Positions 52,381-61,409 are shown, counted from the stretch's first letter. The stretch: DNA of 64,000 nucleotides from Micromonospora sp. WMMD980 (GCF_029626035.1 NZ_JARUBE010000003.1:4836001-4900000); one strand, 5' to 3'. Program-made: numbers and translations. The notes: a model not told the origin generated them from the letters alone.

Positions 52381-54054
52381 TCAGAGCATCGTCTGCGACT
52401 TCGCCTCCATCTCGGCGGCGGCCTCCTCCGTCGACTCCTTCGGCAACGGCTTGCCGCCCGGCGCGGCGGCCTTCCCGCCCAGCGGGTCGGCCCCGCCGGT
52501 GGCGCCCTGCGGGCCGGCGCCGCGCAACTGGTGATTCGGCATGAGCAGGGTGACCAGTACCGCCAGCACCGCGACCAACCCGGTGGTCAGGAAGACCAGG
52601 TGCAGCGCCTCGACGAACGAGGACTGGATCGCGGCGCGCACCGGCCCGGGCAGGGCGAGGATGGTCGCCGGATCGTTGATCGAGATGTTCTCGGTGCCAC
52701 CGGCCGCCACCGCCGCCCGCTGCTGCGGCGGGAGCTGGGCGAGCGCGCCGGGCAGCCGGTCCGCCAACGCGGAACTGAGCCGCGTGGACAGCACCGCGCC
52801 CAGGATCGCCACCCCGAACGAGCCGCCCAGCGACCGGAAGAACGTGGCCGACGAGGTGCCCGCGCCGAGGTCGCGGACGTCCACCGCGTTCTGCACCGCC
52901 AGGATCAGCGACTGCATGCACAGGCCCAGCCCGACGCCGATCACCACCATGTAGCCGAACGCGACCCAGAGCGACGTCGCCACCTGGAGTTGGCGGAACA
53001 GCAGCATGCCGGTCACCAGCACCGCCGAGCCCGCCACCGGGAACCACTTGTAGCGGCCGACCCGGCTCATCGCCCGGCCGGTCAGGATCGACGTGACGAT
53101 GATGCCGGCCATCATCGGCAGCATCAGCAGACCGCTGCGGGTCGGCGAGGCGCCCTTCACGATCTGGAGGTAGAGCGGGATGAAGATGATCGACCCGAAC
53201 ATCACCAGGCCGAGCACGAAGCCGGCGGAGTTGGCGAGCGCGAACGTGCGGCTGCGGAACAGCCGCAGCGGCAGGATCGGCTCCCGGGTCCGCGCCTCCT
53301 GGAAAAGGAACGCCACGCCCAGCACCGCACCGGCCACGAACAGCCCGACGATCACCGCGGAACCCCAGGCGTACGAGGTGCCGCCCCAGCTCAGCGCCAG
53401 CAGCAGGCAGCTCACGCCGGCCACCAGCAGCGCGGCGCCGATCCAGTCCACGGTGTGCTCGCGACGCTGGAACGGCACCAGCCGCATGACGTGCCAGCAG
53501 ACCACGATGGCGAGGATCGCCAGCGGCACGTTGAGGTAGAAGATCCAGCGCCAGTTCGTCTCCGCGAAGTAGCCGCCGACGAGCGGACCGGCCACCGACG
53601 AGAGGCCGAAGACCGCGCCGAACAGGCCCTGGTAGCGGCCCCGCTCCCGGGGCGGCACCACGTCCGAGATGATGACGAACGCCAGCGTCATCAGGCCACC
53701 CGCGCCGAGGCCCTGCACGCCCCGCGTGACGATCAGCTGGGTCATGTCCCGCGACAGGCCGGCCAGCAGCGAGCCGAGCAGGAACGCGCCGATCGAGAAG
53801 AGGAAGACCGGCCGCCGCCCGTACAGGTCGGCCATCTTGCCGTAGAGCGGCGTGGAGGCGGTCGACGCCAGCAGGTAGGCGGTCACCACCCACGAGTAGT
53901 GATCGATTCCGCCCAGCTCACCGACGATGGTGGGCAACGCGGTGCCGACGATGGTCTGGTCGAGCGCGGCCAGCAGCATGCCGGTCATCAGACCGAACAT
54001 CAGCAGGCGGATCTGGCGGGCGGGCAGGGCGGGTCGGGCGGCCTGGGCGGTCAT
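52381..54054 (-). CDS. DHA2-family drug exporter (EmrB/QacA type)
   Basis: A 557-residue permease with 14 predicted helices. It begins with LRMLLAALDQTIVGTALPTIV-type sequence (here GMLLAALDQTIVGTALPTIV), then PLYGKMADLYGRRPVFL (motif A) and GAVFGLSSVAGPLVGGYF (motif C). Members extrude drugs by proton antiport. The acidic, basic tail GGADPLGGKAAAPGGKPLPK is unstructured. Convergent with the Nudix gene six bases away. Confidence 0.93.
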   Translation of the reverse strand: MTAQAARPALPARQIRLLMFGLMTGMLLAALDQTIVGTALPTIVGELGGIDHYSWVVTAYLLASTASTPLYGKMADLYGRRPVFLFSIGAFLLGSLLAGLSRDMTQLIVTRGVQGLGAGGLMTLAFVIISDVVPPRERGRYQGLFGAVFGLSSVAGPLVGGYFAETNWRWIFYLNVPLAILAIVVCWHVMRLVPFQRREHTVDWIGAALLVAGVSCLLLALSWGGTSYAWGSAVIVGLFVAGAVLGVAFLFQEARTREPILPLRLFRSRTFALANSAGFVLGLVMFGSIIFIPLYLQIVKGASPTRSGLLMLPMMAGIIVTSILTGRAMSRVGRYKWFPVAGSAVLVTGMLLFRQLQVATSLWVAFGYMVVIGVGLGLCMQSLILAVQNAVDVRDLGAGTSSATFFRSLGGSFGVAILGAVLSTRLSSALADRLPGALAQLPPQQRAAVAAGGTENISINDPATILALPGPVRAAIQSSFVEALHLVFLTTGLVAVLAVLVTLLMPNHQLRGAGPQGATGGADPLGGKAAAPGGKPLPKESTEEAAAEMEAKSQTML

Positions 54055-54065
54055 CCCGCTTCCTA

Positions 54066-54098
54066 TCCCACCGGGGGCGGATCATGCCCCCGGTGGGA
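54066..54098. promoter_or_regulatory. Strong hairpin between pfpI-like gene and efflux pump
   Basis: Perfect 13-bp arms TCCCACCGGGGGC (54066-54078) and GCCCCCGGTGGGA (54086-54098) with a 7-nt loop. It lies 11 bp upstream of the efflux pump ATG and 10 bp after the PfpI-type stop. It could be the terminator of the upstream gene or an operator/attenuator for the pump. Confidence 0.75.
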
Positions 54099-54108
54099 TG
54101 TCGAGTTT

Positions 54109-54666
54109 TCAGCGTGCGTCGTGCCGGCCCTCGGCGAACTCCTCCACGATCTTGGCGCAGAACGCCGGCAGGTCGTCCGGCTTGCGGCTGCTGACCAGCC
54201 CGTTGTCGGTGACGACCTCCTGGTCCACCCAGTTGGCGCCGGCGTTGGTGAGGTCGGTGCGCAGGCTCGGCCAGGAGGTGATCGTGCGGCCGCGCACCAC
54301 GTCCGCCTCGACGAGCGTCCACGGCCCGTGGCAGATCACGCCGACCGGCTTGCCGGCGTCGAAGAACGACTTCACGAACCGGACCGCGTCCGGGTCCGTG
54401 CGGAGGAAGTCCGGGTTCGCCACGCCGCCGGGCAGCACCAGCCCGTCGTACGCCCCGGCGTCCGCCTCCTTGGTGGTGACGTCGACCTGGTACTGCTTGC
54501 CGTGGTCCAGGTGGTTGAACGCCTGGATCGAGCCGGACTCGATGGAGACCAGCTCGACCCGGGCACCGGCGTTCTCCACCGCCTCGCGGGGCTTGGTGTA
54601 CTCGACCTCCTCGACGCCGTCGGCGGCCAGGAAGGCGATCCGCTTGCCCTGAAGTGTCGCTGCCAT
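54109..54666 (-). CDS. DJ-1/PfpI-family protein
   Basis: A 185-residue PfpI/YhbO-like protein. It opens GKRIAFLAADGVEEVEYTKP, with the active-site Glu of GVEEVE, and has the nucleophile elbow ICHGPWTLVEA (Cys near residue 110). Members act as deglycases or stress-related amidohydrolases. The ATG follows GAGGAGAAGCAGC. It is divergent from hldE, with 132 bp between starts. Confidence 0.92.
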   Translation of the reverse strand: MAATLQGKRIAFLAADGVEEVEYTKPREAVENAGARVELVSIESGSIQAFNHLDHGKQYQVDVTTKEADAGAYDGLVLPGGVANPDFLRTDPDAVRFVKSFFDAGKPVGVICHGPWTLVEADVVRGRTITSWPSLRTDLTNAGANWVDQEVVTDNGLVSSRKPDDLPAFCAKIVEEFAEGRHDAR

Positions 54667-54798
54667 GCTGCTTCTCCTCTCCGGGGTGTGTCTGCACCGT
54701 TCCCCCGGCCGATGCCCCGAAACCGGACGCAACGGGTGGCCCCCGTCGCACCCTGACGGCCAGGTTTGCCGGGTCGACGCCGGGGGACCCGGAGGGGC

Positions 54799-56724
54799 AT
54801 GGCAGGAGCAGCGGCGGAAGAGCGCCGGCTGGCCACCGTGGTGGCGAGCTGGCAGGAGCGTCCCGTGCTGGTCGTCGGCGACGCCATGCTGGACGAGTGG
54901 CGGTTCGCCGAGTCGGAGCGGCTCTGCCGGGAGGCGCCCGCGCCGGTGCTCACCCTGCGCCGCCGGATCTCCGCCGCCGGGGGCGCCGCGAACACGGCCG
55001 TCAACGTCGCCGCTCTCGGCGGCCGGGCCGCGCTGGTCGCCCCGGTCGGCGCCGACGTCGCCGGGGACGAGCTGCACGACTGCCTGGACCGGGCGGCGGT
55101 CTGGGACCGCACGGTGAGCCAGCCCGGCCGGCCCACCCCGGTCAAGCGGCGGATGCTCGCCGGCAACCAGATCCTGCTCCGGGAGGACTCCGGCGGCCCG
55201 GATGACGGTCTGGACGAGGACGGCGTGGCCCGCCTGCTGACCGCGCTGCACTGCGCCACCGAGGAGCTTCGGGCGGTGGGCGCCGGGCGACCGGTCACAC
55301 TCGTGGTCTGCGACTACGGCCTGGGCGCGCTGCCCTCGACGGTACGCGCCTGGCTGGTCGCCAACCGCGACCGCTATGGCACGGTGGCCCTCGACGCGCA
55401 CGACCTCGCCGACTGGCACGGTCTCAACCCGACAGTGGTGACCCCCAGCTTCGCCGAGGCGACGAGGCTGCTGGCCCGTGCCGCGGCTGGCTTCGCGCAC
55501 TCCGGGCGGGGCGCCGTCCGCGGCGGCGGTGATCTGCACCTGGACCATCCGGGGGAGCCCGACGGCCCGTCCGAGCTGGTGGTCGGCACCGCGCCCGGCA
55601 CGGCCGGCGAACGTGCGGCCGGTGGCCCGGCCGGCGCGACGGGCGACCCGGCCGGCGGGCGGGTCGCCGGCAGCCCGCACCCGGCGTCCGGCGCGCCGAC
55701 CGGCGGGGCCGCCGGGCCGTCCACCGCCCCCGGGCCGACCGGCGAGCCGACACCCGGCGAGGAGCGGGTGGCGCTGACCGGCAACGGGCTCAGCGTCACC
55801 GGCACCGGGGTGACGGTGAGCGCGTCGGCCGGCGAGGGCGTGGACCGGGCCGTGCTCGCCGAGTCGCGCCTGTCCGAGCTGCGCGCGCACACCGGCGCCG
55901 ACGTGGTGGCGGTGACCCTGGACACCGAGGGCGCGGTGGTCGGCGGCGCGGACGGCTCGCCCCGGCGCAGCCACAGCACCCCGGTCCCGGCCAGCCACGC
56001 CGTCGGCGCCGGTGACGCCTACCTGGCGGCGATGACGCTGGCGCTCGCCGCCGAGGCGGGCCTGCCGACCGCGGCACAGCTCGCCCAGCTCGCCGCCACC
56101 ATCACGGTCGCCGACACCGGCACCTGCGTGTGCCGGCGGGAGGACCTGCTGGCCGCGCTCGGCACCGGCGGCGAGGAGGCCGGGCACCCGGCCCTGGTCG
56201 GCGCCGAGGAGCTGACCGCACTGGTCGCCGAGCACCGCGCGGCGGGCCGCTCAGTGGTGTTCACCAACGGCTGCTTCGACGTGCTGCACCCCGGGCACGT
56301 CCGCTACCTGACCCAGGCCCGCGCGCTCGGCGACCTGCTGATCGTGGCGGTCAACTCGGACGGCAGCGTACGCCGGCTCAAGGGCCCGGACCGGCCGGTC
56401 AACCCGGTCGAGGACCGGACCGCGCTGCTGGCGGCGCTGGCCTGCGTCGACCATGTGGTGATCTTCGAGGAGGACTCGCCGGCGCGGCTGATCGAGGTGG
56501 TCCGCCCGGACGTCTACGTCAAGGGCGGCGACTACCCGCCGGAAATGGTGCCGGAGGCTCCGCTGGTGCGCCGACTCGGCGGCCAGGTACGCACGCTCGG
56601 CTACGTGCCGGACCGCTCCACCTCGGCGATCATCGACCGGATCCGCGCCCAGTCGGCCGGTGAGGGCCGTGCGGCTCTGCCCGACGGGCACGGCCCCACC
56701 GTCGGCGAGAGCAGGCCCGCGTGA
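54799..56724 (+). CDS. hldE: Bifunctional heptose-7-phosphate kinase / heptose-1-phosphate adenylyltransferase
   Basis: A 641-residue fusion. Residues ~20-460 are a PfkB-type kinase (VVGDAMLDEWRFAES, SAAGGAANTAVNVAALGG, and SHAVGAGDAYLAA with the catalytic Asp). Residues ~480-620 are a cytidylyltransferase-like domain (FTNGCFDVLHPGHVRYL, with the HxGH motif). It would convert D-glycero-D-manno-heptose 7-phosphate to ADP-heptose. The kinase half contains an extra ~120-residue Gly/Pro/Ala/Thr stretch (residues ~228-347). Its stop overlaps the GT2 start by GTGA. Confidence 0.9.
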   Translation: MAGAAAEERRLATVVASWQERPVLVVGDAMLDEWRFAESERLCREAPAPVLTLRRRISAAGGAANTAVNVAALGGRAALVAPVGADVAGDELHDCLDRAAVWDRTVSQPGRPTPVKRRMLAGNQILLREDSGGPDDGLDEDGVARLLTALHCATEELRAVGAGRPVTLVVCDYGLGALPSTVRAWLVANRDRYGTVALDAHDLADWHGLNPTVVTPSFAEATRLLARAAAGFAHSGRGAVRGGGDLHLDHPGEPDGPSELVVGTAPGTAGERAAGGPAGATGDPAGGRVAGSPHPASGAPTGGAAGPSTAPGPTGEPTPGEERVALTGNGLSVTGTGVTVSASAGEGVDRAVLAESRLSELRAHTGADVVAVTLDTEGAVVGGADGSPRRSHSTPVPASHAVGAGDAYLAAMTLALAAEAGLPTAAQLAQLAATITVADTGTCVCRREDLLAALGTGGEEAGHPALVGAEELTALVAEHRAAGRSVVFTNGCFDVLHPGHVRYLTQARALGDLLIVAVNSDGSVRRLKGPDRPVNPVEDRTALLAALACVDHVVIFEEDSPARLIEVVRPDVYVKGGDYPPEMVPEAPLVRRLGGQVRTLGYVPDRSTSAIIDRIRAQSAGEGRAALPDGHGPTVGESRPA

Positions 56725-57593
56725 CCCGACCGCTCGACCCCGGCACGCCCGAGCAGTTCCGCCACCCCCGGCGCGTGGACGTGCTGATCCCGACCCGCAA
56801 CCGGCCGGCCGAGCTGGCGGTCACCCTCTCCGGGCTGGCCGCCCAGGAGGGTGTGCCCGGGTTCGGGGTGGTGGTCAGCGACCAGTCCGACGGCGAGCCC
56901 GCGTACGCGCACCCGGCGGCGGCCACCATGGTCCGGGCCCTGCGCCACCGGGGGCACCCGGTGCTGCTGACCCGGCGGCTGCCCCGGCGCGGGCTGGCCG
57001 AGCACCGCTCCTACCTGCTGGCGCAGTCGGCCGCCGACGCGGTCCTCTGCCTCGACGACGACGTGTGGCTGGAGCCGGGCAGCCTGTCCCGGCTGGTCGG
57101 CGCGCTCGACGAGCTGGGCTGCGGGTTCGTCGGCAACGCGGTGCACGGCCTCTCCTACACGGACGACGTGCGTCCCGACACGCACCGGCACTACGAGGAG
57201 TGGTCGGGCCGACCGGAGCCGGAGCGGATCCGCCCGGGCACGCCGGAGTGGCACCGGGCGTCGATCCACCCGGCGGCGAATCTGCTGCACGTCACCGAGA
57301 AGTTGGCGCTGCCGGCGGGCGCCTGGCGGGCGTACAAGGTGTCCTGGATCGGCGGCTGCGTGCTCTACGACCGAGCCAAGCTCGTCGACGCCGGCGGCTT
57401 CGACTTCTGGGAGCGGCTGCCCGAGCGGCACCAGGGCGAGGACGTGGCCGCCCAGCTCGCGGTGCTGGAGCGCCACGGCGGTGCCGGCGTGCTGCCCAGC
57501 GGGGCCTACCACCTGGAGTCGCCGACCACCGTCACCGAGCGGGACGTGGAGGCGTGGGAGGTCGTGCTCAGCGAGTCGAACGCGGAGGTGTGA
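56721..57593 (+). CDS. Glycosyltransferase family 2
   Basis: A 290-residue GT-A fold transferase. It has RVDVLIPTRNRPAELAVTLS at the start, and the metal/nucleotide site is the DDD of CLDDDVWLEPG. A second acidic region is seen at RLPERHQGEDVA. It is translationally coupled to hldE (GTGA overlap), so it probably acts on the same glycan. The 3' end overlaps the convergent GT9 gene by 26 bp. Confidence 0.9.
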   Translation: MTRPLDPGTPEQFRHPRRVDVLIPTRNRPAELAVTLSGLAAQEGVPGFGVVVSDQSDGEPAYAHPAAATMVRALRHRGHPVLLTRRLPRRGLAEHRSYLLAQSAADAVLCLDDDVWLEPGSLSRLVGALDELGCGFVGNAVHGLSYTDDVRPDTHRHYEEWSGRPEPERIRPGTPEWHRASIHPAANLLHVTEKLALPAGAWRAYKVSWIGGCVLYDRAKLVDAGGFDFWERLPERHQGEDVAAQLAVLERHGGAGVLPSGAYHLESPTTVTERDVEAWEVVLSESNAEV

Positions 57594-58833
57594 GCAGGTC
57601 GCGGGCCGCCTCGACCACCTCCACGGCCGGCACGTCGCCCACGAACGACACCCGGTGCGGGCAGTCGCCGTCGCCCGGCCGGTGCGGATAGATCCCGGGC
57701 GTGCAGTCGACGCCGCAGACCGGGCACCTGGTGGTCCAGGCGGCGATCGGGCGGTGCCGGCCGCGCAGCGGCGACGCGCCGTTGATCAGGTTGCCGATCC
57801 AGAAGATACCCACCGTGGGTGTGCCCACCGCGGCGGCCAGGTGCAGCGGCCCGGTGTCGTTGGAGACCACCAGCGCGCAGTCCGCGTAGGCGGCGGCGAG
57901 TGCGCCGAGCCCCAGCGTGCCGACCTGCGGGCGGACCGGCACGCCGGCCGCCGCGACCACCGCGTCCACTGTCTCGCGCTCCACGGGGGTGCCGGTGACC
58001 AGCACCTCGTACCCGTCGTCGACGAGCGCCCGGGCGACCTCGGCGAAGCCCTCCGCCGGCCAGCGCCGCCGGGTGTCGGTGGCGCCCGGGTGCAGCGCCA
58101 CCCGGGGCCGGGTGGGCGCGCCGAGCACCGAGGCGGCCTCGGCCCGGTCGGCCCCGGTCACCGCCAGCGTCGGGGTGATCGTGGTCGCCGGCGCCCCGAC
58201 CAGCGCGGCCACCTCCAGGTAGCGGATCACCTCGTGCTGGTAGTAGACATAGCGCAGCCAGCGGTCCAGCGGCGGCGCGTCGTCCGCCCGCAGCCCGGCG
58301 GTGACCCGGGCGCCGAGGCCGGCGACGAACGGGTTGGAGTTGGCGCCGCCGCCGTGCACCTGCACCGCCAGGTCGAACCGTTCGGCGCGGGCGGCGGCCA
58401 GGAAGTCGGCCGGGTCGACCGGGGGCTCGTCGGGGCCGGCTTCGCGGATGCCGGGCCCCGGCGGCACCACCAGCACCCGGTCCACCGGGCCGGGCCGGTC
58501 GCGCCAGAGCGCCGCGTGCCACGGCGCGCCGAGCAGCACGATCTCCGCCGAGGGGTACGCGGCCCGCAACGCCTCCAGCGCGGGCAGCACGAAGATGAAG
58601 TCGCCGAGCGCGTTGGCCCGCAGCACGGCGATCCGCTCGACGTCCGGCACCCGCTCGCCGACCGGTCCGAGCACCGACGACGGCGACAGACGCGCCGAGC
58701 CGGAGTCGTCGGACGACGGCCCCAGGTCGCGGCGCGGCGACGGACGCGCCGAGCTGGAGCCGTCGGACGACGGCCCCAGGTCGCGGCGCGGCGACGGACG
58801 CGCCGAGCTGGAGCCGTCGGACGGGTTGGTCAC
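57568..58833 (-). CDS. Glycosyltransferase family 9 (heptosyltransferase-like)
   Basis: A 421-residue GT-B transferase. RIAVLRANALGDFIFVLPAL is the family N-terminus, ALHPGATDTRRRWPAEGFAE the conserved donor region, and VVSNDTGPLHLAAAVGTPTV the classic C-terminal motif. Heptosyltransferase activity fits the adjacent hldE, but other sugars are possible. Residues ~4-50 are an 18-residue tandem repeat of no known function. An alternative start just before VERIAVLRA would leave it out. Confidence 0.88.
   Translation of the reverse strand: MTNPSDGSSSARPSPRRDLGPSSDGSSSARPSPRRDLGPSSDDSGSARLSPSSVLGPVGERVPDVERIAVLRANALGDFIFVLPALEALRAAYPSAEIVLLGAPWHAALWRDRPGPVDRVLVVPPGPGIREAGPDEPPVDPADFLAAARAERFDLAVQVHGGGANSNPFVAGLGARVTAGLRADDAPPLDRWLRYVYYQHEVIRYLEVAALVGAPATTITPTLAVTGADRAEAASVLGAPTRPRVALHPGATDTRRRWPAEGFAEVARALVDDGYEVLVTGTPVERETVDAVVAAAGVPVRPQVGTLGLGALAAAYADCALVVSNDTGPLHLAAAVGTPTVGIFWIGNLINGASPLRGRHRPIAAWTTRCPVCGVDCTPGIYPHRPGDGDCPHRVSFVGDVPAVEVVEAARDLLTPPRSTR
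58684..58823. repeat. 54-bp in-frame tandem repeat
   Basis: Units at 58684-58737 (slightly diverged) and 58738-58791, with a partial third at 58792-58823. The 54-bp length keeps the reading frame of the GT9 N-terminus and encodes an 18-residue Ser/Arg/Pro-rich unit. Confidence 0.9.
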
Positions 58834-58840
58834 GGCCGGC

Positions 58841-59368
58841 CTAGGGACGGTCGATCTCGTCGACCGTGGTGTCCGGGTGGTGCAGCTCCCGGTCTGCGGC
58901 CGGGTCGGCCTGGCTCGGCGTACGACCGGTGGCGGCGTGCGGGCCGGTGCGGCCGACGGTGATGGTGCGCGGCGCGGGCCTTGCCGCCCGGGGCAGCCGC
59001 ACCCGCAGCAGGCCGTGGTCCATCACCGCGTCGATCCGCTCCGGGTCGACGCGGGACGGCAGGTCGACGCGGTATTCGAAGCCGCGGGTGGTGAAGCCGC
59101 CCGGGATGCCGTGGTCGGCGTTGACCTCGGCCTCCGACCGGGCCCGGACGCACAGCTCCCGGTCGTCCAGCTCGACGGCCACCTCCTCCGGCGCCACACC
59201 GGGTAACCGGACCAGCACCTCCCAGCCGTCGGCCGTCTCGGACGTCTCCACGTCGGGGGTGCCGGACCGACCGCCGACCAGGCGGCTCAGCTCGGCGCGC
59301 AGCGACTGCAGCTCGCCCATCGGGTCCCAGCCCTGCTGGCGGCCCCGCCAGCCCTTCGGCTCCGTCAT
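58841..59368 (-). CDS. Hsp20/alpha-crystallin small heat-shock protein
   Basis: A 175-residue chaperone. The alpha-crystallin domain runs from about residue 38 to 135: WEVLVRLPGVAPEEVAVELD, then RGFEYRVDLPSRVDPERIDA and GLLRVRLPRA, ending with the GLLxVxLP motif. It prevents aggregation of unfolded proteins. The ATG overlaps the DUF2231 stop (ATGA), so the two genes are coupled. Confidence 0.92.
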   Translation of the reverse strand: MTEPKGWRGRQQGWDPMGELQSLRAELSRLVGGRSGTPDVETSETADGWEVLVRLPGVAPEEVAVELDDRELCVRARSEAEVNADHGIPGGFTTRGFEYRVDLPSRVDPERIDAVMDHGLLRVRLPRAARPAPRTITVGRTGPHAATGRTPSQADPAADRELHHPDTTVDEIDRP

Positions 59369-59865
59369 CGCGCGTCTCCGATCCGCCGGGCGCCGGGGCG
59401 CAGCGAGCTGGACGCGTTGAGGTCGTGCTCCGGGTCGACGCCGACGCCGAGGCGGTCCACCAGTTCGCCGCCCAGCCAGGCGCTGATCCCGAGGATCGCC
59501 ACGGCGACCACCTCGATGGCGATCAGGGCGCCACCGGCGGCCCGCGACTCGGCGTTGAGCCGGACCACCCAGACGGCCGCGAAGAGCAGGATCACCGCGA
59601 TGTTCGCGGCGGCGTGGAGAAGCCCGACCCGCTTCGCCCGGGTGCCGGTCGGCAGCGCGAGCAGGTCGAACGCTCCGGCCACGGCGGCCAGCAGGCCACC
59701 GATCAGACCGACGGTGATGTTCCAGTAGGCGACCTCGCCGAGAAAGTCCGGCCCGCCCACGGTGTCGATCACATCGAAGATCACCGCGGTCACCAGGAGC
59801 GCCACCGGGAACATCACCAGCATCGGATGCACGGGATGGCCGAGCACCTTCAGTCGGCTCTCCAT
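59365..59865 (-). CDS. DUF2231 membrane protein
   Basis: A 166-residue protein with four hydrophobic helices. It begins with the family hallmark LKVLGHPVHPMLVMFPVALL, which has the conserved HPVHP, then WNITVGLIGGLLAAVAGAFD. Function is unknown; a heme- or redox-related role has been suggested for the HPxHP motif in similar proteins. The ATG follows GGAGGTCGAG. Confidence 0.87.
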   Translation of the reverse strand: MESRLKVLGHPVHPMLVMFPVALLVTAVIFDVIDTVGGPDFLGEVAYWNITVGLIGGLLAAVAGAFDLLALPTGTRAKRVGLLHAAANIAVILLFAAVWVVRLNAESRAAGGALIAIEVVAVAILGISAWLGGELVDRLGVGVDPEHDLNASSSLRPGARRIGDAR

Positions 59866-60030
59866 CTCGACCTCCAACCGTCGCGTCCGGACACGCGCTG
59901 TGATCCGGTCCCTACCCGCCGGCGTCGGGGGCAAACCCGGCGGTCGACGCGCTCCTACACTGACCATGACGGATCCCGACCCGTCGCGGGCCGGAACCGT
60001 CATCAAGGTCAACGGACGGGGGAGGACAAC

Positions 60031-60651
60031 GTGACGACGCACGAGATCACCAGCCCGGAGGAACTACGCGACCTGCTGGGCACCCCGGCGGGCCGGGCGC
60101 TGGCCAAGGAGCGCCGGACGCTGCACCAGCGGGACCGGGAGTGGCTGGCCGCCTCACCGTTCTGCCTGGTCGCCACCGCCGCCGCGGACGGCACCTGCGA
60201 CGTCTCCCCGAAGGGTGACCCGCCCGGCTTCGCGCTGGTGCTCGACGACACCACGGTCGCCATCCCGGAGCGGCCCGGCAACCGGCGCGCCGACGGCTAC
60301 CGGAACATCCTGGAGAACCCGCACGTCGGGCTGATCTTCCTGATCCCGGGCCGCACCGACACGTTGCGGATCAACGGCCGGGCCCGGCTGGTCCGCGACG
60401 CGCCGTGGTTCGCCGAGATGGAGGTCGAGGGCCACCGGCCGGTGCTCGCCGTCGAGGTGGCCGTCGAGCAGATCTTCTACCACTGCGCGAAGGCGTTCCT
60501 CCGCTCCGAGCTGTGGCAGTCGGAGACCTGGCGACCGGACGTGCTGCCGTCCCGGCCCCGCCTCGTCAAGGAGGTGGAGGCCCCGGCGGAGAGCCTGGCC
60601 GACCTGGAGCGACACTACGGCCCGGACTACGCGAAGAAGCTCTACGTCTGA
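60031..60651 (+). CDS. Pyridoxamine 5'-phosphate oxidase-like flavoprotein
   Basis: A 206-residue PPOX-fold protein of the MSMEG_1061 type. Signature segments are LAASPFCLVATAAADGTCDV, SPKGDPPGF, ERPGNRRADGYRNILENPHV and LIFLIPGRTDTLRINGRARL. It is probably an FMN-binding oxidoreductase of unknown substrate. The GTG follows GGGGGAGG and lies 165 bp from the divergent DUF2231 gene. Confidence 0.88.
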   Translation: MTTHEITSPEELRDLLGTPAGRALAKERRTLHQRDREWLAASPFCLVATAAADGTCDVSPKGDPPGFALVLDDTTVAIPERPGNRRADGYRNILENPHVGLIFLIPGRTDTLRINGRARLVRDAPWFAEMEVEGHRPVLAVEVAVEQIFYHCAKAFLRSELWQSETWRPDVLPSRPRLVKEVEAPAESLADLERHYGPDYAKKLYV

Positions 60652-60723
60652 TCGCCGGCCGGTTAGGTTGGGCGCGCCGGGGTACCGATCCCGGTGTAGA
60701 CGACGGGACGACAAGGAGTGGTC

Positions 60724-61302
60724 ATGACCAGGAAGGTCGAGAAGTCGATCGACGTCGACGTGCCGGTCAGCACCGCCTACAACCAGTGGACCCAGTTCGA
60801 GGACTTCCCGCGGTTCATGGGCGGCGTGCGGGAGGTGCGGCAGCTCGACGACCGGCGGATGCACTGGGTCGCCGAGATCGCCGGCGTGCAACGCGAGTGG
60901 GACGCCACGATCGTCGAGCAGGTGCCGGACCGGTCGGTGGCGTGGGCCGCCACCGGCGGCACCCCCAACGCCGGCCTGGTCCGGTTCGCGCCGATCGACG
61001 CCGAGCGCACCCAGGTCGAGCTGCTGCTGGAATACGAGCCGGAGGGCCTGGTCGAGCAGGCCGGCGAGAAGCTGCACATGGTGGACCGGCAGGCCGAGTC
61101 CGACCTGGAGCGGTTCAAGGAGTTCATCGAGAGCCGGCAGGTCGAGTCGGGCGGCTGGCGCGGCACCATCGTCCCCGGCGGCATCGTCGACCCGGCCGCC
61201 GAGGTCGGCGCGGCGGAGCCGGTGGCTCGACACCGCGCGGACACCGACGAGGAACCGCCGCCGCCGGAGACCGAACCCGAGTACGCGCCGGCGCCCCGGT
61301 AG
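60724..61302 (+). CDS. SRPBCC-family lipid-binding/cyclase-like protein
   Basis: A 192-residue START-like protein. It has KVEKSIDVDVPVSTAYNQWT, FEDFPRFMGGVREVRQLDD and the C-terminal helix AESDLERFKEFIESR. Such proteins bind hydrophobic ligands; many are linked to polyketide or stress responses. The C-terminal ~40 residues are acidic and disordered. I chose the ATG at 60724 (AAGGAG six bases upstream) over the GTG at 60718. Confidence 0.88.
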   Translation: MTRKVEKSIDVDVPVSTAYNQWTQFEDFPRFMGGVREVRQLDDRRMHWVAEIAGVQREWDATIVEQVPDRSVAWAATGGTPNAGLVRFAPIDAERTQVELLLEYEPEGLVEQAGEKLHMVDRQAESDLERFKEFIESRQVESGGWRGTIVPGGIVDPAAEVGAAEPVARHRADTDEEPPPPETEPEYAPAPR

Positions 61303-61322
61303 ACCTGCCTCCCTGCCGGAGC

Positions 61323-61365
61323 GAGCCCGGTGGGCGCGCCGATACGGGTCGCGCCCGCCGGGCTC
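61323..61365 (+). terminator. Terminator hairpin after SRPBCC gene
   Basis: Arms GAGCCCGGTGGGCGCG (61323-61338) and CGCGCCCGCCGGGCTC (61350-61365) pair over 16 bp with one G-U. The loop is 11 nt. It lies between convergent genes. Confidence 0.83.
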
Positions 61366-61409
61366 CCTTCGTCACCGCGCGGAGGAGAAGCCGGATCCTT
61401 CCCACCGGG

